Shown here: positions 34,838 to 44,641 of the stretch, piece after piece
Layout: every line of letters begins with the position of its first letter
How positions within the stretch are numbered: the first letter of the stretch is position 1
Assembly (NCBI GenBank): GCA_902768825.1
Contig: CACXMR010000006.1
Span: 1 to 64,000 of the forward strand
Length of the DNA stretch: 64,000 bases
Reading direction: 5' to 3'
Origin: an uncultured Ruminococcus sp.
Lineage (GTDB): Bacteria; Bacillota; Clostridia; Oscillospirales; Acutalibacteraceae
Position numbers and translations under genes: made by a program
Notes under the pieces: model-generated
Databases searched by the model: none
What the model was told of the DNA's origin: nothing
What the model saw: the letters and a program-made list of their open reading frames with translations, nothing else

Positions 34838-36208
34838 TCAGCGGCAGAGAGAAAGAACTCTGTCAGCCTGAGCTGTGACGTTTTCGGATGCGGGGCCACC
34901 AAGCACCTTTCGGCCGTTTACGCAGTTTTCGAGAGAGATAGCTTCATATACGCCCTCGTCAAAGGTGTCGCAGATCTTTTTGTACTCCTCTATGGGCAGC
35001 TCCTCAAGAGTGGTATTCTTTTCGATGCAAAGAGCAACAAGCGTACCCGTTGCCTTGTAAGCGTCACGGAAGGGAAGTCCCTTCTTAACAAGATAGTCTG
35101 CGCAGTCGGTTGCGTTGATAAAGCCCTTGGCAGCAGCCCTTCGCATATTGTCGGGCAGCACACGCATGGTGTCTATCATGGGAGTAAAGGCTGTCAGACA
35201 CATTTTTACAGTGTCCACAGCATCAAAGATTGCCTCCTTATCCTCCTGCATATCCTTGTTGTAGGCAAGGGCAATGCCCTTCATTACCGTGAGAAGGGTC
35301 ATCAGGTCGCCAAACACTCTGCCGGATTTGCCCCTGACCAGCTCTGCGATATCCGGGTTCTTCTTCTGGGGCATGATGCTGGAGCCTGTTGAGAATGCAT
35401 CGTCAAGCTCTACGAATTTGAATTCCCATGAGCACCACATGATGATCTCCTCTGAAAATCTGGAAAGGTGCACCATGATAATAGACAGATCAGAAGCAAG
35501 CTCCATGCAGAAGTCACGGTCAGAAACACCGTCAAGACTGTTCTGGCAGATATTTTCAAAGCCAAGAAGTCTGGCGGTTATCGTCCTGTCGATAGGATAA
35601 GTGGTGGTGGCAAGTGCGCCGCTGCCGAGCGGCATTGAGTCGGTGTGTCTGTATGCACACTGAAGCCTGTCAATGTCCCGGAGAAGCATCTCCGCATAAG
35701 CCATAAGATGATGACCGAAGGTTATGGGCTGCGCTCTCTGGAGATGGGTATAACCCGGCATTACAGTGCCTGCATACTGCTTTGCCTTATTGCAGAGCAC
35801 AGTGACAAGCTCCTTGACCTGAGCTTCGATAGCCTTTATCTCCTTTTTGAGATAGAGCCTTATGTCCACTGCAACCTGATCGTTACGGCTCCTTGCGGTG
35901 TGCAGCCTCTTGCCTGTCTGACCGAGACGCTGTGTAAGCTCTCCCTCAATAAAGGTGTGTATATCCTCGGCGTTGGGATCAATCCTGAGCTTTCCGCTGT
36001 CAATGTCCTCAAGTATACTCTTGAGTCCCTCTATGATGGCTTCGGCCTCACTCTTTTCGATGATGCCGCACTCACCTATCATCTCAGCGTGAGCCATGCT
36101 GCCCTCGATGTCCTCCCTATACATCCTGCTGTCAAAGGATATGGAGGAATTGAAGTCGTTTGTCTTTTTGTCAATCTCTTTGGAGAATCTTCCTGCCCAA
36201 AGCTTCAT
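34838..36208 (-). CDS. argH: argininosuccinate lyase
   Basis: 456 aa from ATG 36208 (GAGG 8 nt upstream; the in-frame GTG at 36217 overlaps that site). Splits argininosuccinate into arginine and fumarate. The family signature GSSIMPQKKNPDIAEL is intact, as are TARSRNDQVA and PGYTHLQRAQP. It lies downstream of argG, separated by a terminator-like structure, and upstream of the repeat-rich gap before argC. Confidence 0.97.
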   Translation of the reverse strand: MKLWAGRFSKEIDKKTNDFNSSISFDSRMYREDIEGSMAHAEMIGECGIIEKSEAEAIIEGLKSILEDIDSGKLRIDPNAEDIHTFIEGELTQRLGQTGKRLHTARSRNDQVAVDIRLYLKKEIKAIEAQVKELVTVLCNKAKQYAGTVMPGYTHLQRAQPITFGHHLMAYAEMLLRDIDRLQCAYRHTDSMPLGSGALATTTYPIDRTITARLLGFENICQNSLDGVSDRDFCMELASDLSIIMVHLSRFSEEIIMWCSWEFKFVELDDAFSTGSSIMPQKKNPDIAELVRGKSGRVFGDLMTLLTVMKGIALAYNKDMQEDKEAIFDAVDTVKMCLTAFTPMIDTMRVLPDNMRRAAAKGFINATDCADYLVKKGLPFRDAYKATGTLVALCIEKNTTLEELPIEEYKKICDTFDEGVYEAISLENCVNGRKVLGGPASENVTAQADRVLSLCR

Positions 36209-36263
36209 TTGTGTCACCTCTTAGGTTTGTATAGTCTCCGTTGCCGGAGCGCCTTTGCCTGCT

Positions 36264-36336
36264 AAAAAAACAACAGACGGGCGGACAATGGATCACACTG
36301 TTCGCCCTGAATATTGTATATTATCTTCGTCTGTAA
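36264..36336 (-). terminator. terminator or attenuator between argG and argH
   Basis: On the minus strand an outer ACAGACG / CGTCTGT pairing encloses GGGCG-aACA / TGTc-CGCCC, followed by TGTTTTTTT. It starts 6 bp past the argG stop. argH has no evident promoter of its own, so partial read-through, perhaps regulated, must feed it. Confidence 0.7.
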
Positions 36337-36341
36337 AAGTA

Positions 36342-37562
36342 TTATTCCTTTACAAGACCCTTCTTTGCCTGTACCTTGATCGGGAGACCGAAGAGGTTGA
36401 TGAAGCCTGCGCTGTCCTTCTGGTTGTAGACCTCGTCCTCATCAAAGGTAGCAATATCCTCATCATACAGTGAATAGGGTGAAGTCACGCCGGCATCAAT
36501 GATGTTGCCCTTGTAGAGCTTGAGCTTGACATCGCCTGTAACTGTCTCCTGTGTGGAATCAACAAAGGCAGAAAGAGCCTTTCTGAGGGGTGTATACCAC
36601 TGACCAAAGTAAACAAGCTCTGCAAAACGCAGACCGACCTGCTGCTTGTAGTGGTAGGTGTCTCTGTCAAGCGTGATCTCCTCAAGCTTGTTATGAGCAT
36701 GATAGAGAATTGTGCCGCCGGGAGTCTCATAAACGCCCCTTGACTTCATGCCCACAAGTCTGTTTTCTACGAGATCAACGATGCCGATACCGTTTTCGCC
36801 GCCAAGCTGATTGAGCTTCTTGACGATCTCAACGGAGCCCAGCTTCTCGCCGTCGATAGCCACCGGAACACCCTTTTCAAAGGAAATGGTGACGTATGTA
36901 GCCTTATCCGGAGCCTGCTCGGGCGATACGCCAAGCTCCAGGAAGCCTTCCTTATTATACATCGGCTCATTTGCGGGGTTTTCGAGATCGAGACCCTCGT
37001 GTGAAATGTGCCAGATGTTCTTGTCCTTGGAATAGTTAGTCTCTCTTGTGATCTTGAGGGGGATGTTGTGCGCCTCAGCGTAGTCGATCTCCTCGTCACG
37101 GGACTTGATGCTCCACTCTCTCCAGGGAGCGATGATCTTCATATCGGGAGCAAAAGCCTTGATAGCCAGCTCAAAACGAACCTGATCGTTGCCCTTGCCT
37201 GTGCAGCCGTGGCAGATAGCGTCAGCGCCCTCTTTGAGAGCGATCTCAACTATACGCTTTGCGATCACGGGACGTGCAAAGGATGTGCCCAGCAGATACT
37301 TGCTCTCGTATACTGCGTCAGCCTTGATGGTCGGGAAAACATAATCCTCGATGAACTCCTTGTTAAGGTCCTCTACATAGAGCTTTGAAGCACCTGTTTT
37401 GAGTGCCTTCTCCTCAAGTCCGTCAAGCTCAGTGCCCTGTCCCACGTCGCCGGAAACAGCGATAACCTCGCAGTTGTCATAGTTTTCCTTCAGCCAGGGA
37501 ATAATTATTGATGTGTCAAGTCCGCCTGAATAAGCAAGAACTACCTTTTTGATATCACCCAT
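36342..37562 (-). CDS. argG: argininosuccinate synthase
   Basis: 406 aa. ATP-dependent joining of citrulline and aspartate. The PP-loop [17 protein letters not shown] is at the N-terminus; [15 protein letters not shown] and the APWREW segment are intact. RBS GGAGG, ATG at 37562. It is the promoter-proximal arg gene, with an ARG-box-like palindrome just upstream of its promoter. Confidence 0.97.
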   Translation of the reverse strand: MGDIKKVVLAYSGGLDTSIIIPWLKENYDNCEVIAVSGDVGQGTELDGLEEKALKTGASKLYVEDLNKEFIEDYVFPTIKADAVYESKYLLGTSFARPVIAKRIVEIALKEGADAICHGCTGKGNDQVRFELAIKAFAPDMKIIAPWREWSIKSRDEEIDYAEAHNIPLKITRETNYSKDKNIWHISHEGLDLENPANEPMYNKEGFLELGVSPEQAPDKATYVTISFEKGVPVAIDGEKLGSVEIVKKLNQLGGENGIGIVDLVENRLVGMKSRGVYETPGGTILYHAHNKLEEITLDRDTYHYKQQVGLRFAELVYFGQWYTPLRKALSAFVDSTQETVTGDVKLKLYKGNIIDAGVTSPYSLYDEDIATFDEDEVYNQKDSAGFINLFGLPIKVQAKKGLVKE

Positions 37563-37597
37563 GATGATTACCTCCGTATCTTTAGATTACAGTATTT

Positions 37598-37625
37598 ATT
37601 ATACACGTTTTTTGTATAAAATCAA
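37598..37625 (-). promoter_or_regulatory. sigma-A promoter of argG
   Basis: Minus strand TTGATT (37620-37625), 16-bp spacer, perfect TATAAT (37598-37603), 36 bp upstream of the ATG. Confidence 0.72.
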
Positions 37626-37633
37626 GTGATTTT

Positions 37634-37647
37634 TGAATATTTATTCA
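37634..37647. promoter_or_regulatory. ARG box (ArgR/AhrC operator candidate)
   Basis: TGAATATTTATTCA is a perfect match to the arginine-repressor half-site pattern TGAAT-(A/T)4-ATTCA. It lies 8 bp upstream of the argG -35 box. No argR gene is in the window. A single box is weaker than the usual tandem pair. Confidence 0.7.
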
Positions 37648-37797
37648 CCCCATGAGATTTTTGTATCCTTGTAGAGATTATTTTAATAAGTCGTGAGTGT
37701 TTTGTTTATTACTTACATTTATCATAGGACATTAACCAAAGTCAGCAGTTTGATTGTCACATTTTGCCAGCAATTAACCCTGTGTATTTCTTTTGTA

Positions 37798-37837
37798 ATT
37801 ATACATTTATACATGAAATAATGTATATTATACATTT
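37798..37837. promoter_or_regulatory. nested AT-rich palindromes upstream of the flavin reductase gene
   Basis: ATACAT-gaaata-ATGTAT, with further TATACATT repeats on both sides, forms overlapping inverted repeats upstream of the promoter at 37859. Possible multi-site operator. The rest of 37650-37858 shows no gene. Confidence 0.4.
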
Positions 37838-37858
37838 TTTATAATCCGGATTTTTTTG

Positions 37859-37887
37859 TGTTACAGACCCTCTGCTTATGATATAAT
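37859..37887 (+). promoter_or_regulatory. extended -10 promoter of the flavin reductase-SDR pair
   Basis: TGTTAC (37859-37864), 17-bp spacer, TATAAT (37882-37887) preceded by TG one base upstream, an extended -10 that offsets the poor -35. Confidence 0.68.
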
Positions 37888-37937
37888 AGAGTCAGGCATA
37901 AAAGCTTATATTTTTTACAACCATTGGAGGTATCACA

Positions 37938-38447
37938 ATGAACAGCTTTGAAAATGCAGACATAAGGACCCTTGAGGAAAACTTCTTCAAAAGAACAGGC
38001 AGCGAATGGACGCTCCTCACTGCCGGCACCGCCGAGAGCTTCAACACCATGACAGCAAGCTGGGGCGGCATAGGCGTGCTCTGGAACAAAAACGTGGCAT
38101 TCACCTTTATCCGTGACAGCCGCTATACTCTTGAATTTGTTGACAGCAACGATTACTACAGCGTTTCATTCTTCGGCGGGAATTACATGAAGGAGCTTAC
38201 CTTCTGCGGCAGGAACTCCGGCCGTGACGTGGACAAAGTAAAAGAGACAGGTCTTACCCCTGTGTTTGACCAGGACGCCCCCTACTTTGAGGAAGCAGAC
38301 CTGGTGCTCATCTGCAAGAAGCTTTACAGGCAGTCTATGAACCAGGAGTCCTTCATTGACAAGAGCCTGGCCGAGAAATTCTACTCCGATAACGACTGGC
38401 ACGAGTTGTTTGTAGGAGAGATCGTCAAGGTGCTGAAAAAGAAATGA
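37938..38447 (+). CDS. flavin reductase-like FMN-binding protein
   Basis: 169 aa with the split-barrel flavin reductase fold (PF01613 type): NTMTASWGGIGVLWNKNVAFTF, then the phosphate-binding YSVSFFGG region. Members bind FMN and reduce it or small substrates with NAD(P)H. RBS TTGGAGG, ATG at 37938. The SDR gene overlaps its stop by 4 bp (ATGA), so the two are coupled. Substrate is not readable. Confidence 0.85.
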   Translation: MNSFENADIRTLEENFFKRTGSEWTLLTAGTAESFNTMTASWGGIGVLWNKNVAFTFIRDSRYTLEFVDSNDYYSVSFFGGNYMKELTFCGRNSGRDVDKVKETGLTPVFDQDAPYFEEADLVLICKKLYRQSMNQESFIDKSLAEKFYSDNDWHELFVGEIVKVLKKK

Positions 38448-39175
38448 GAAACGTGCTGATAACAGGGGCTTCACGAGGCATAGGCAGTGAATGTGCCAAA
38501 GCCTTTGCAAGCCTCGGAGATAATGTAATAATAAACTACTGCAATTCCCAGGCGGCAGCGGAAAAGCTATGCTCAGAGCTAAAGGCTCAGGGATTGTCTG
38601 CAAGCTGCATAAAAGCCGACGTGTCCGACCCTAAGATGGTAAAAGCAATGTTTTGTGAGATAGAAAAGGACTTTGGGCATCTGGATGTACTTGTCAACAA
38701 TGCCGGCATTGCCCAGACAAAGCTTTTTACCGACATCACCGACGAGGACTGGCAGAGAATGATACAGACAAACCTCAGCAGCGTATTCTACTGCTGCAGG
38801 GCTGCCCTATCCCCCATGATAAGAAGGCACAGCGGAAGGATAATTAACATTTCCTCCATGTGGGGTCAGGTGGGTGGATCCTGTGAGGTCCACTATTCAG
38901 CGGCGAAGGCAGGCGTCATCGGGCTGACAAAGGCTCTTGCCAAGGAGGAAGGTCTCAGCGGCATCACCGTCAACTGCGTGGCTCCCGGCGTGATACGCAC
39001 TGACATGACTTCTAACCTCTCTGAAGAGGACTTTTGTGCTCTGGCGGAGGAGACTCCCACGGGCACCACGGGCACACCGAAGGATGTGGCAAACGCTGTT
39101 GTTTTTCTTGCAGCTCCTGAGTCCGGCTTCATAACGGGGCAAGTCATTTCCGTCAGCGGCGGCTTTGTGGTATAA
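38444..39175 (+). CDS. short-chain dehydrogenase/reductase (FabG-like)
   Basis: 243 aa Rossmann-fold SDR. Cofactor motif TGASRGIG, NNAG at the fourth strand, catalytic Ser in NISSMWG and the YSAAKAG tetrad are present, and the end ITGQVISVSGGFVV is the usual substrate-loop/C-terminus. It most resembles 3-oxoacyl-ACP reductases, but with no fatty-acid genes nearby this may be a different carbonyl reductase paired with the flavin protein. Confidence 0.88.
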   Translation: MRNVLITGASRGIGSECAKAFASLGDNVIINYCNSQAAAEKLCSELKAQGLSASCIKADVSDPKMVKAMFCEIEKDFGHLDVLVNNAGIAQTKLFTDITDEDWQRMIQTNLSSVFYCCRAALSPMIRRHSGRIINISSMWGQVGGSCEVHYSAAKAGVIGLTKALAKEEGLSGITVNCVAPGVIRTDMTSNLSEEDFCALAEETPTGTTGTPKDVANAVVFLAAPESGFITGQVISVSGGFVV

Positions 39176-39182
39176 AAAAATA

Positions 39183-39203
39183 AGGCTTTGTCGCTGACAA
39201 AGC
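39183..39203 (+). terminator. hairpin after the SDR gene
   Basis: GGCTTTGTC-gct-GACAAAGCC directly after the SDR stop, without a T-run; termination is probably completed by the strong bidirectional stem at 39244. Confidence 0.4.
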
Positions 39204-39236
39204 CAAACCAACATTATTCACTGAGCGAGCGCTTTC

Positions 39237-39279
39237 GCAAAAAATCCCCTTCCGTCTGTTTGACCAGACAGAAGGGGAT
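39237..39279 (-). terminator. terminator of the str operon (after tuf)
   Basis: ATCCCCTTC-CGTCTG / CAGACA-GAAGGGGAT long stem followed on the minus strand by TTTTTT, 32 bp past the tuf stop. Confidence 0.88.
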
Positions 39280-39310
39280 AATTATTTGTTCACTAATGTG
39301 AAATCAGGTA

Positions 39311-40513
39311 TTACTCGTAGATCTTGGAAACAACGCCTGAACCTACTGTTCTGCCGCCCTCACGGATAGCGAAGCGGAGACCCTCTTCCATAGCGATAGG
39401 AGTGATGAGCTCAACGTTCATGTCAACGTTATCGCCAGGCATGCACATCTCTGTGCCCTCGGGAAGGTTGATAACACCTGTAACGTCTGTTGTTCTGAAA
39501 TAGAACTGGGGACGATAGTTGTTGAAGAAAGGAGTATGACGGCCGCCCTCGTCCTTAGTAAGAACGTAAACGTGACCCTGGAACTTTGTGTGAGGATGAA
39601 CTGAACCGGGCTTAGCAATAACCTGTCCACGCTCGATCTCTGTCTTCTGGATACCACGGAGGAGTACACCTACGTTGTCGCCAGCCTCTGCATAGTCAAG
39701 AGTCTTTCTGAACATCTCAAGACCTGTAACAACTGACTTCTTCTTCTCCTCAGAAAGACCAACGATCTCAACTTCCTCAGAAGTCTTGATCTGACCTCTC
39801 TCAACTCTACCTGTAGCAACTGTACCACGACCAGAAATGGTGAATACGTCCTCAACAGGCATAAGGAAAGGAAGATCTGTTGTACGCTCAGGAGTAGGAA
39901 TGTACTCGTCAACAGCCTTCATCAGCTCATGGATGCACTGATACTCAGGAGCCTGAGGATCCTTGGAAGAAGAATCAAGAGCCTTGAATGCAGAACCACG
40001 GATGATGGGTGTGTCATCGCCCGGGAACTCATACTCGTTGAGGAGCTCACGGATCTCCATCTCTACGAGGTCGAGAAGCTCTTCATCGTCAACCTGATCG
40101 GTCTTGTTCATGAATACTACGATGTAAGGAACGCCAACCTGACGTGAGAGAAGGATGTGCTCTCTTGTCTGAGGCATAGGACCATCTGCAGCAGATACAA
40201 CGAGGATAGCGCCGTCCATCTGAGCAGCACCGGTGATCATGTTCTTAACATAGTCAGCGTGTCCGGGGCAGTCAACGTGAGCATAGTGACGGTTAGCAGT
40301 CTCATACTCAACGTGTGCAGTGTTGATTGTGATACCACGAGCTCTCTCTTCGGGAGCCTTATCAATGTTAGCGTAATCAACGAACTCAGCGTCGCCCTCA
40401 AGGTTAAGAACCTTTGTGATAGCAGCAGTAAGAGTTGTCTTACCATGGTCAACGTGACCGATGGTACCAATGTTTACGTGCGGCTTGTTTCTGGAAAACT
40501 TTTCCTTTGCCAT
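39311..40513 (-). CDS. tuf: elongation factor Tu
   Basis: 400 aa. GTPase delivering aminoacyl-tRNA to the ribosome. G1 [10 protein letters not shown], switch [11 protein letters not shown]4 MNKTD and the C-terminal beta-barrel [12 protein letters not shown] are present. RBS AGGAGG. Last gene of rpsL-rpsG-fusA-tuf and also served by an internal promoter at 40571. Confidence 0.99.
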   Translation of the reverse strand: MAKEKFSRNKPHVNIGTIGHVDHGKTTLTAAITKVLNLEGDAEFVDYANIDKAPEERARGITINTAHVEYETANRHYAHVDCPGHADYVKNMITGAAQMDGAILVVSAADGPMPQTREHILLSRQVGVPYIVVFMNKTDQVDDEELLDLVEMEIRELLNEYEFPGDDTPIIRGSAFKALDSSSKDPQAPEYQCIHELMKAVDEYIPTPERTTDLPFLMPVEDVFTISGRGTVATGRVERGQIKTSEEVEIVGLSEEKKKSVVTGLEMFRKTLDYAEAGDNVGVLLRGIQKTEIERGQVIAKPGSVHPHTKFQGHVYVLTKDEGGRHTPFFNNYRPQFYFRTTDVTGVINLPEGTEMCMPGDNVDMNVELITPIAMEEGLRFAIREGGRTVGSGVVSKIYE

Positions 40514-40570
40514 TGGAAATTACCTCCTAAAATAAAATTTTTAATTTTGATAAGTCTTGGACATGGTATT

Positions 40571-40599
40571 ATTGTAGCAACAACAAGACCAAAATGCAA
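40571..40599 (-). promoter_or_regulatory. internal promoter for tuf
   Basis: Minus strand TTGCAT (40594-40599), 17-bp spacer, TACAAT (40571-40576) with an upstream TG, in the 117-bp fusA-tuf gap. It would allow tuf expression above the rest of the operon. Confidence 0.6.
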
Positions 40600-40630
40600 G
40601 CTTTTTCTGATAATTTTTTATGAAGGATAC

Positions 40631-42730
40631 TTAGTCCTTCTTGCTGCGTGCCGAAATGATGTCATCAGCGATGCTCTTGGGAACCTCAGCGTAGGAGTTG
40701 GGCTCCATGACATACTGTCCACGCCCCTGGGTCTTGGAACGCATATCGGTAGCATAGCCAAACATTTCTGAAAGCGGAACCATAGCAACGATTCTCTGAG
40801 CGCCTGCTACAGCCTCCATGCCCTGGATCATGCCACGGCGGGAGTTGAGGTCACCGATAACGTCGCCCATGTATTCCTCAGGCACTGTAACAGTCACCTT
40901 CATGATAGGCTCAAGGATAACGGGATCTGCCTTTCTCATAGCAGACTTGAAAGCCATTGAAGCGGCGATCTTGAATGCCATTTCTGAGGAGTCAACCTCG
41001 TGATAAGAACCGTCATAGAGAGTAACCTTTACGTCAACGACATTGTAGCTTGCAAGCACGCCTGAGAGCATTGCGCCCTGGATACCTGCATCAACAGCGG
41101 GGATATACTCCTTCGGGATAGCGCCGCCGACTACAGCATTGACGAACTCATAGCCCTTTCCGGCGTTGGGCTCGATCCTGATCTTAACATGACCATACTG
41201 GCCCTTACCGCCTGACTGTCTTGCATACTTCTCGTCAACATCTGCATTCCTGCGGATAGTCTCCTTGTATGCAACCTGGGGCTTACCGATATTAGCCTCC
41301 ACCTTAAACTCACGGAGAAGTCTGTCTACGATGATCTCAAGGTGAAGCTCGCCCATACCGGCGATGATTGTCTGTCCTGTCTCCTCGTCCGTATAAGCCT
41401 TGAAGGTAGGATCCTCTTCAGCAAGCTTAGCAAGAGCGATGCCCATCTTCTCCTGACCGGCCTTTGTCTTAGGCTCGATAGCAACACGGATAACGGGATC
41501 CGGGAACTCCATTGATTCAAGAATTACGGGATTAGCCTCTGTGCAGAGTGTGTCACCCGTTGTAGTATTCTTAAGACCCACAGCAGCTGCGATATCGCCC
41601 GCATAAACAGTCTCGATATCCTGTCTGTGGTTTGCGTGCATCTGAAGGATACGGCCAATACGCTCGGAGTTATCCTTGGTTGAGTTATAAACCGTAGAAC
41701 CGGCGTTGAGCGTACCTGCATAAACACGGAAGAAGCAGAGCTTACCAACATAGGGGTCGGTAGCGATCTTGAATGCCAGAGCTGCGAAAGGCTCTGAATC
41801 GGAGGAAGGAACCTCCACCTCTTCTTCTGTGTTGGGGTTGATACCGCGGATAGCGGGAACGTCTGTCGGAGCGGGCATATAGTCAACGATAGCATCCAGC
41901 AGCTTCTGTACGCCCTTGTTACGGTAGGATGTACCGCAGACCACAGGAACCATGGTGTTGTCGATGGTGGACTGACGGATAACTCTCTTGATCTCTTCCT
42001 TGGTAGGCTCCTCGCCCTCAAGGTACTTCTCAAGAAGATCCTCGTCCTGCTCGCATACGTGCTCAACAAGCTCTGCACGATACTTTTCAGCAAGCTCCTT
42101 CATATCCTCAGGGATCTCCTCGACCTTCATATCCTTGCCCAGATCATCATAATAGATGTCTGCGTTCATCTCAACCAGGTCAACGATACCCTTGAAGGTA
42201 TCCTCGGAACCGATCGGAAGCTGGATCGGCACAGCGTTGCACTTCAGACGGTCCTTCATCATCTGCACAACATTATAGAAGTCGGCACCCATGATATCCA
42301 TCTTGTTGACATATACCATACGTGGTACCTTATATTTGTCAGCCTGTCTCCAGACTGTTTCGGACTGAGGCTCAACACCGCCCTTAGCACAGAGAACCGT
42401 CACGGAACCATCAAGTACACGGAGTGAACGCTCGACCTCAACCGTAAAGTCAACGTGACCGGGGGTGTCAATGATATTGATTCTGTGGCTGCCCTTGGTA
42501 CCGTCGCTTCCTGCCCAGAAACAAGTTGTGGCAGCAGATGTGATCGTAATACCTCTTTCCTTCTCCTGTGCCATCCAGTCCATGGTAGAAGCACCCTCGT
42601 GGGTCTCACCGATCTTGTGGTTAACACCTGTATAGAAAAGAATACGTTCTGTTGTTGTTGTCTTACCGGCATCGATGTGAGCCATGATACCGATGTTTCG
42701 TGTCATTTCAAGTGATACTTGCCTTCCCAT
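40631..42730 (-). CDS. fusA: elongation factor G
   Basis: 699 aa, full length. Translocation GTPase. G1 [17 protein letters not shown], switch [12 protein letters not shown]4 NKMD, domain IV ([20 protein letters not shown]) and domain V ([20 protein letters not shown]) are all present. RBS AGGAGG, 60 bp after rpsG. Confidence 0.99.
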   Translation of the reverse strand: MGRQVSLEMTRNIGIMAHIDAGKTTTTERILFYTGVNHKIGETHEGASTMDWMAQEKERGITITSAATTCFWAGSDGTKGSHRINIIDTPGHVDFTVEVERSLRVLDGSVTVLCAKGGVEPQSETVWRQADKYKVPRMVYVNKMDIMGADFYNVVQMMKDRLKCNAVPIQLPIGSEDTFKGIVDLVEMNADIYYDDLGKDMKVEEIPEDMKELAEKYRAELVEHVCEQDEDLLEKYLEGEEPTKEEIKRVIRQSTIDNTMVPVVCGTSYRNKGVQKLLDAIVDYMPAPTDVPAIRGINPNTEEEVEVPSSDSEPFAALAFKIATDPYVGKLCFFRVYAGTLNAGSTVYNSTKDNSERIGRILQMHANHRQDIETVYAGDIAAAVGLKNTTTGDTLCTEANPVILESMEFPDPVIRVAIEPKTKAGQEKMGIALAKLAEEDPTFKAYTDEETGQTIIAGMGELHLEIIVDRLLREFKVEANIGKPQVAYKETIRRNADVDEKYARQSGGKGQYGHVKIRIEPNAGKGYEFVNAVVGGAIPKEYIPAVDAGIQGAMLSGVLASYNVVDVKVTLYDGSYHEVDSSEMAFKIAASMAFKSAMRKADPVILEPIMKVTVTVPEEYMGDVIGDLNSRRGMIQGMEAVAGAQRIVAMVPLSEMFGYATDMRSKTQGRGQYVMEPNSYAEVPKSIADDIISARSKKD

Positions 42731-42790
42731 TTGAATCCTCCTTGATTTTCATGCCCTCAGGCACAAGCTGTCAGGGCAAGATTGCCCCTA

Positions 42791-43261
42791 TTACCATCTG
42801 TAGTGAGCAAATGCCTTATTTGCCTCTGCCATTCTATGTGTTTCCTCGCACTTCTTGGCAGCACCACCGATGCCGTTTACAGCATCAAGAATTTCTCCGG
42901 CAAGTCTTTCCTTCATTGTCTTTTCGGATCTGAGTCTTGAATATCTTGAGATCCAACGAAGTCCGAGTGTCTGTCTTCTCTCAGGTCTTACCTCCATAGG
43001 AACCTGGTAGGTAGCACCGCCCACACGGCGAGCCTTGACCTCAAGAGAGGGCATTACCTTCTCCATAGCCTGCTCAAAAACCTCGAGCGGCTCTTTGCCT
43101 GTCTTTGTGTTTACGATATCAAAAGCACCGTAAACGATCTTCTGAGCCACGCCCTTCTTGCCATCATACATGATGTTGTTGATAAGACGGGTCACCAGCT
43201 TTGAATTATATACCGGATCGGGCAAAACGTCACGCTTTGCAACATTACCTCTTCTTGGCAT
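42791..43261 (-). CDS. rpsG: 30S ribosomal protein S7
   Basis: 156 aa from ATG 43261 (GGAGG 8 nt upstream); a frame extension to 43279 is not supported. [29 protein letters not shown] ([16 protein letters not shown]) and the C-terminal YRWN-type end (FAHYRW) identify it. Nucleates the 30S head and in other bacteria represses its own operon. Confidence 0.98.
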   Translation of the reverse strand: MPRRGNVAKRDVLPDPVYNSKLVTRLINNIMYDGKKGVAQKIVYGAFDIVNTKTGKEPLEVFEQAMEKVMPSLEVKARRVGGATYQVPMEVRPERRQTLGLRWISRYSRLRSEKTMKERLAGEILDAVNGIGGAAKKCEETHRMAEANKAFAHYRW

Positions 43262-43324
43262 TATACTTCCCTCCTTCACAGTAGTGATTTCATAGGTACT
43301 CGAAAGGTCTTCTTCCGCATTGCC

Positions 43325-43366
43325 ATACAGAGAGGCACATATCTATGTAAAAATACATCTCTGTAT
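43325..43366 (-). promoter_or_regulatory. intercistronic hairpin between rpsL and rpsG
   Basis: Perfect 9-bp stem ATACAGAGA / TCTCTGTAT, with an inner CATA / TATG pairing, in the 159-bp gap. In E. coli S7 binds the rpsL-rpsG gap to repress translation; this may be an analogous site, on position and foldability only. Confidence 0.4.
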
Positions 43367-43420
43367 TGCTTAATCTTTCAAAAGAGCCTTAAGATTGATT
43401 TTTCCGGGTTAAGTGCCGGA

Positions 43421-43843
43421 TCACTTCTTGCCTGCCTTCGGACGCTTTGCACCGTACTTGGAACGAGCCTGCATACGCTTTGCAACACCCTGTGCATCCA
43501 GTGTACCACGGATGATGTGATAACGAACACCAGGGAGGTCCTTAACACGGCCGCCTCTGATCAGAACAACGCTGTGCTCCTGAAGGTTGTGACCTACACC
43601 GGGGATATAGGATGTAACCTCGATACCGTTAGAAAGTCTTACTCTGGCGATCTTTCTGATAGCTGAGTTAGGCTTTTTAGGTGTAGCTGTCTTTACAGCT
43701 GTGCACACGCCTCTCTTCTGGGGGGAGTTCTGGTCGATAGCTCTGCGCTTCTTTGAGTTCCAGCCCTTCAGAAGTGCGGGAGCCTTAGCCTTCTTTTCAG
43801 AAACCTCTCTGCCCTTGCGAACTAACTGGTTAAACGTTGGCAA
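43421..43843 (-). CDS. rpsL: 30S ribosomal protein S12
   Basis: 140 aa. Decoding-centre protein. [13 protein letters not shown] and [13 protein letters not shown] are wild type at the lysines linked to streptomycin resistance. The start is TTG 43843, 9 nt after GGAGG. Between that site and the TTG lies an out-of-frame ATG (43848), which would give an 8-codon overlapping peptide. First gene of the str operon. Confidence 0.97.
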   Translation of the reverse strand: MPTFNQLVRKGREVSEKKAKAPALLKGWNSKKRRAIDQNSPQKRGVCTAVKTATPKKPNSAIRKIARVRLSNGIEVTSYIPGVGHNLQEHSVVLIRGGRVKDLPGVRYHIIRGTLDAQGVAKRMQARSKYGAKRPKAGKK

Positions 43844-44014
43844 TTCATTGCACCTCCTTGCTCAAAAAATATATATGTTCAGCGGACACATTTATAATGC
43901 GCCGATAAACAGCAGTTTATTCAATTTCACTGTAATAATCAACACCTGCAAACCATTTATATTGAACCTTCACAGCAAAATCTCAACCTGCAAGCTATTC
44001 GCTCACAAGTATTT

Positions 44015-44044
44015 ATTCTACCACAGCAAAGCTCTGTTTGTCAA
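44015..44044 (-). promoter_or_regulatory. sigma-A promoter of the str operon
   Basis: Minus strand TTGACA (44039-44044), 18-bp spacer, TAGAAT (44015-44020), about 170 bp upstream of rpsL, leaving a long leader with no gene. Confidence 0.75.
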
Positions 44045-44115
44045 GTTTTTTTTGCACCCTACAGCCATTTTGCGGCAATCTGACACCCATCCCGGTGACC
44101 CCCTGCAACTGCTTT

Positions 44116-44478
44116 TCAGTCCTCCTGATCATCAACAGCAAGAAGGTTTTTTGTCAGGCACTCAAGGGACACATCGTGGGCAGGCATGACAAAGCTCACT
44201 ATATAGCCCTTGTCATCGTCATAGTCGCAGTTGAGCTCACTGCCGTCCAGCATAAAGGTATAGCGGGTATCAGTCGCCACCAATCCGTAGATTAGCCTGA
44301 CCCTTTCGCCTGGGCGGTAAAGATCCTTTGCATTTTCGTAGTACCTCTCCTGCCCCTTAAAATCAATTTTAAACTTCTTCCCTCCTGTACTCTTGTAGCT
44401 GCGCAAAACAAAGAACAGCGCAACCACCGCACCGACTATCAGAGCGGAACCAAGTATCATCATCACCGTATTATCCAC
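44116..44478 (-). CDS. small membrane-anchored protein of unknown function
   Basis: 120 aa from GTG 44478 (GGAGG with 7-nt spacing). One N-terminal membrane helix (about 5-27) is followed by a basic stretch (SYKSTGGKKFKID) and a beta-rich region of about 80 residues. The segment RPGERVRLIYGLVATDTRY ending in VSFVMPAHDVSL resembles bacterial repeat domains in which a strand ends FxMPxxDV. Not recognised as a named family. Monocistronic, with its own promoter. Confidence 0.75.
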   Translation of the reverse strand: MDNTVMMILGSALIVGAVVALFFVLRSYKSTGGKKFKIDFKGQERYYENAKDLYRPGERVRLIYGLVATDTRYTFMLDGSELNCDYDDDKGYIVSFVMPAHDVSLECLTKNLLAVDDQED

Positions 44479-44507
44479 AGCGATCCCTCCTTTGACATAT
44501 CATTTCT

Positions 44508-44535
44508 ATTATAGCACCTCCGCCCGAAAAAGCAA
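44508..44535 (-). promoter_or_regulatory. promoter of the 120-aa membrane protein
   Basis: Minus strand TTGCTT (44530-44535), 16-bp spacer, TATAAT (44508-44513) with an upstream TG. It abuts the AraC gene terminator. Confidence 0.62.
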
Positions 44536-44570
44536 GAAAAAACAGACCCGAATACCAATGTCGGGTCTGC
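44536..44570 (-). terminator. terminator of the AraC-family gene
   Basis: CAGACCCGAC-attggta-TTCGGGTCTG-type stem (44543-44569) followed on the minus strand by TTTTTT. Confidence 0.85.
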
Positions 44571-44641
44571 CTTGGGTTGTTTTCTTTCCAATCCTGAACG
44601 TCAAATCTCACTGGGCGGTGAAATCCAACAAACCGGTAGCC

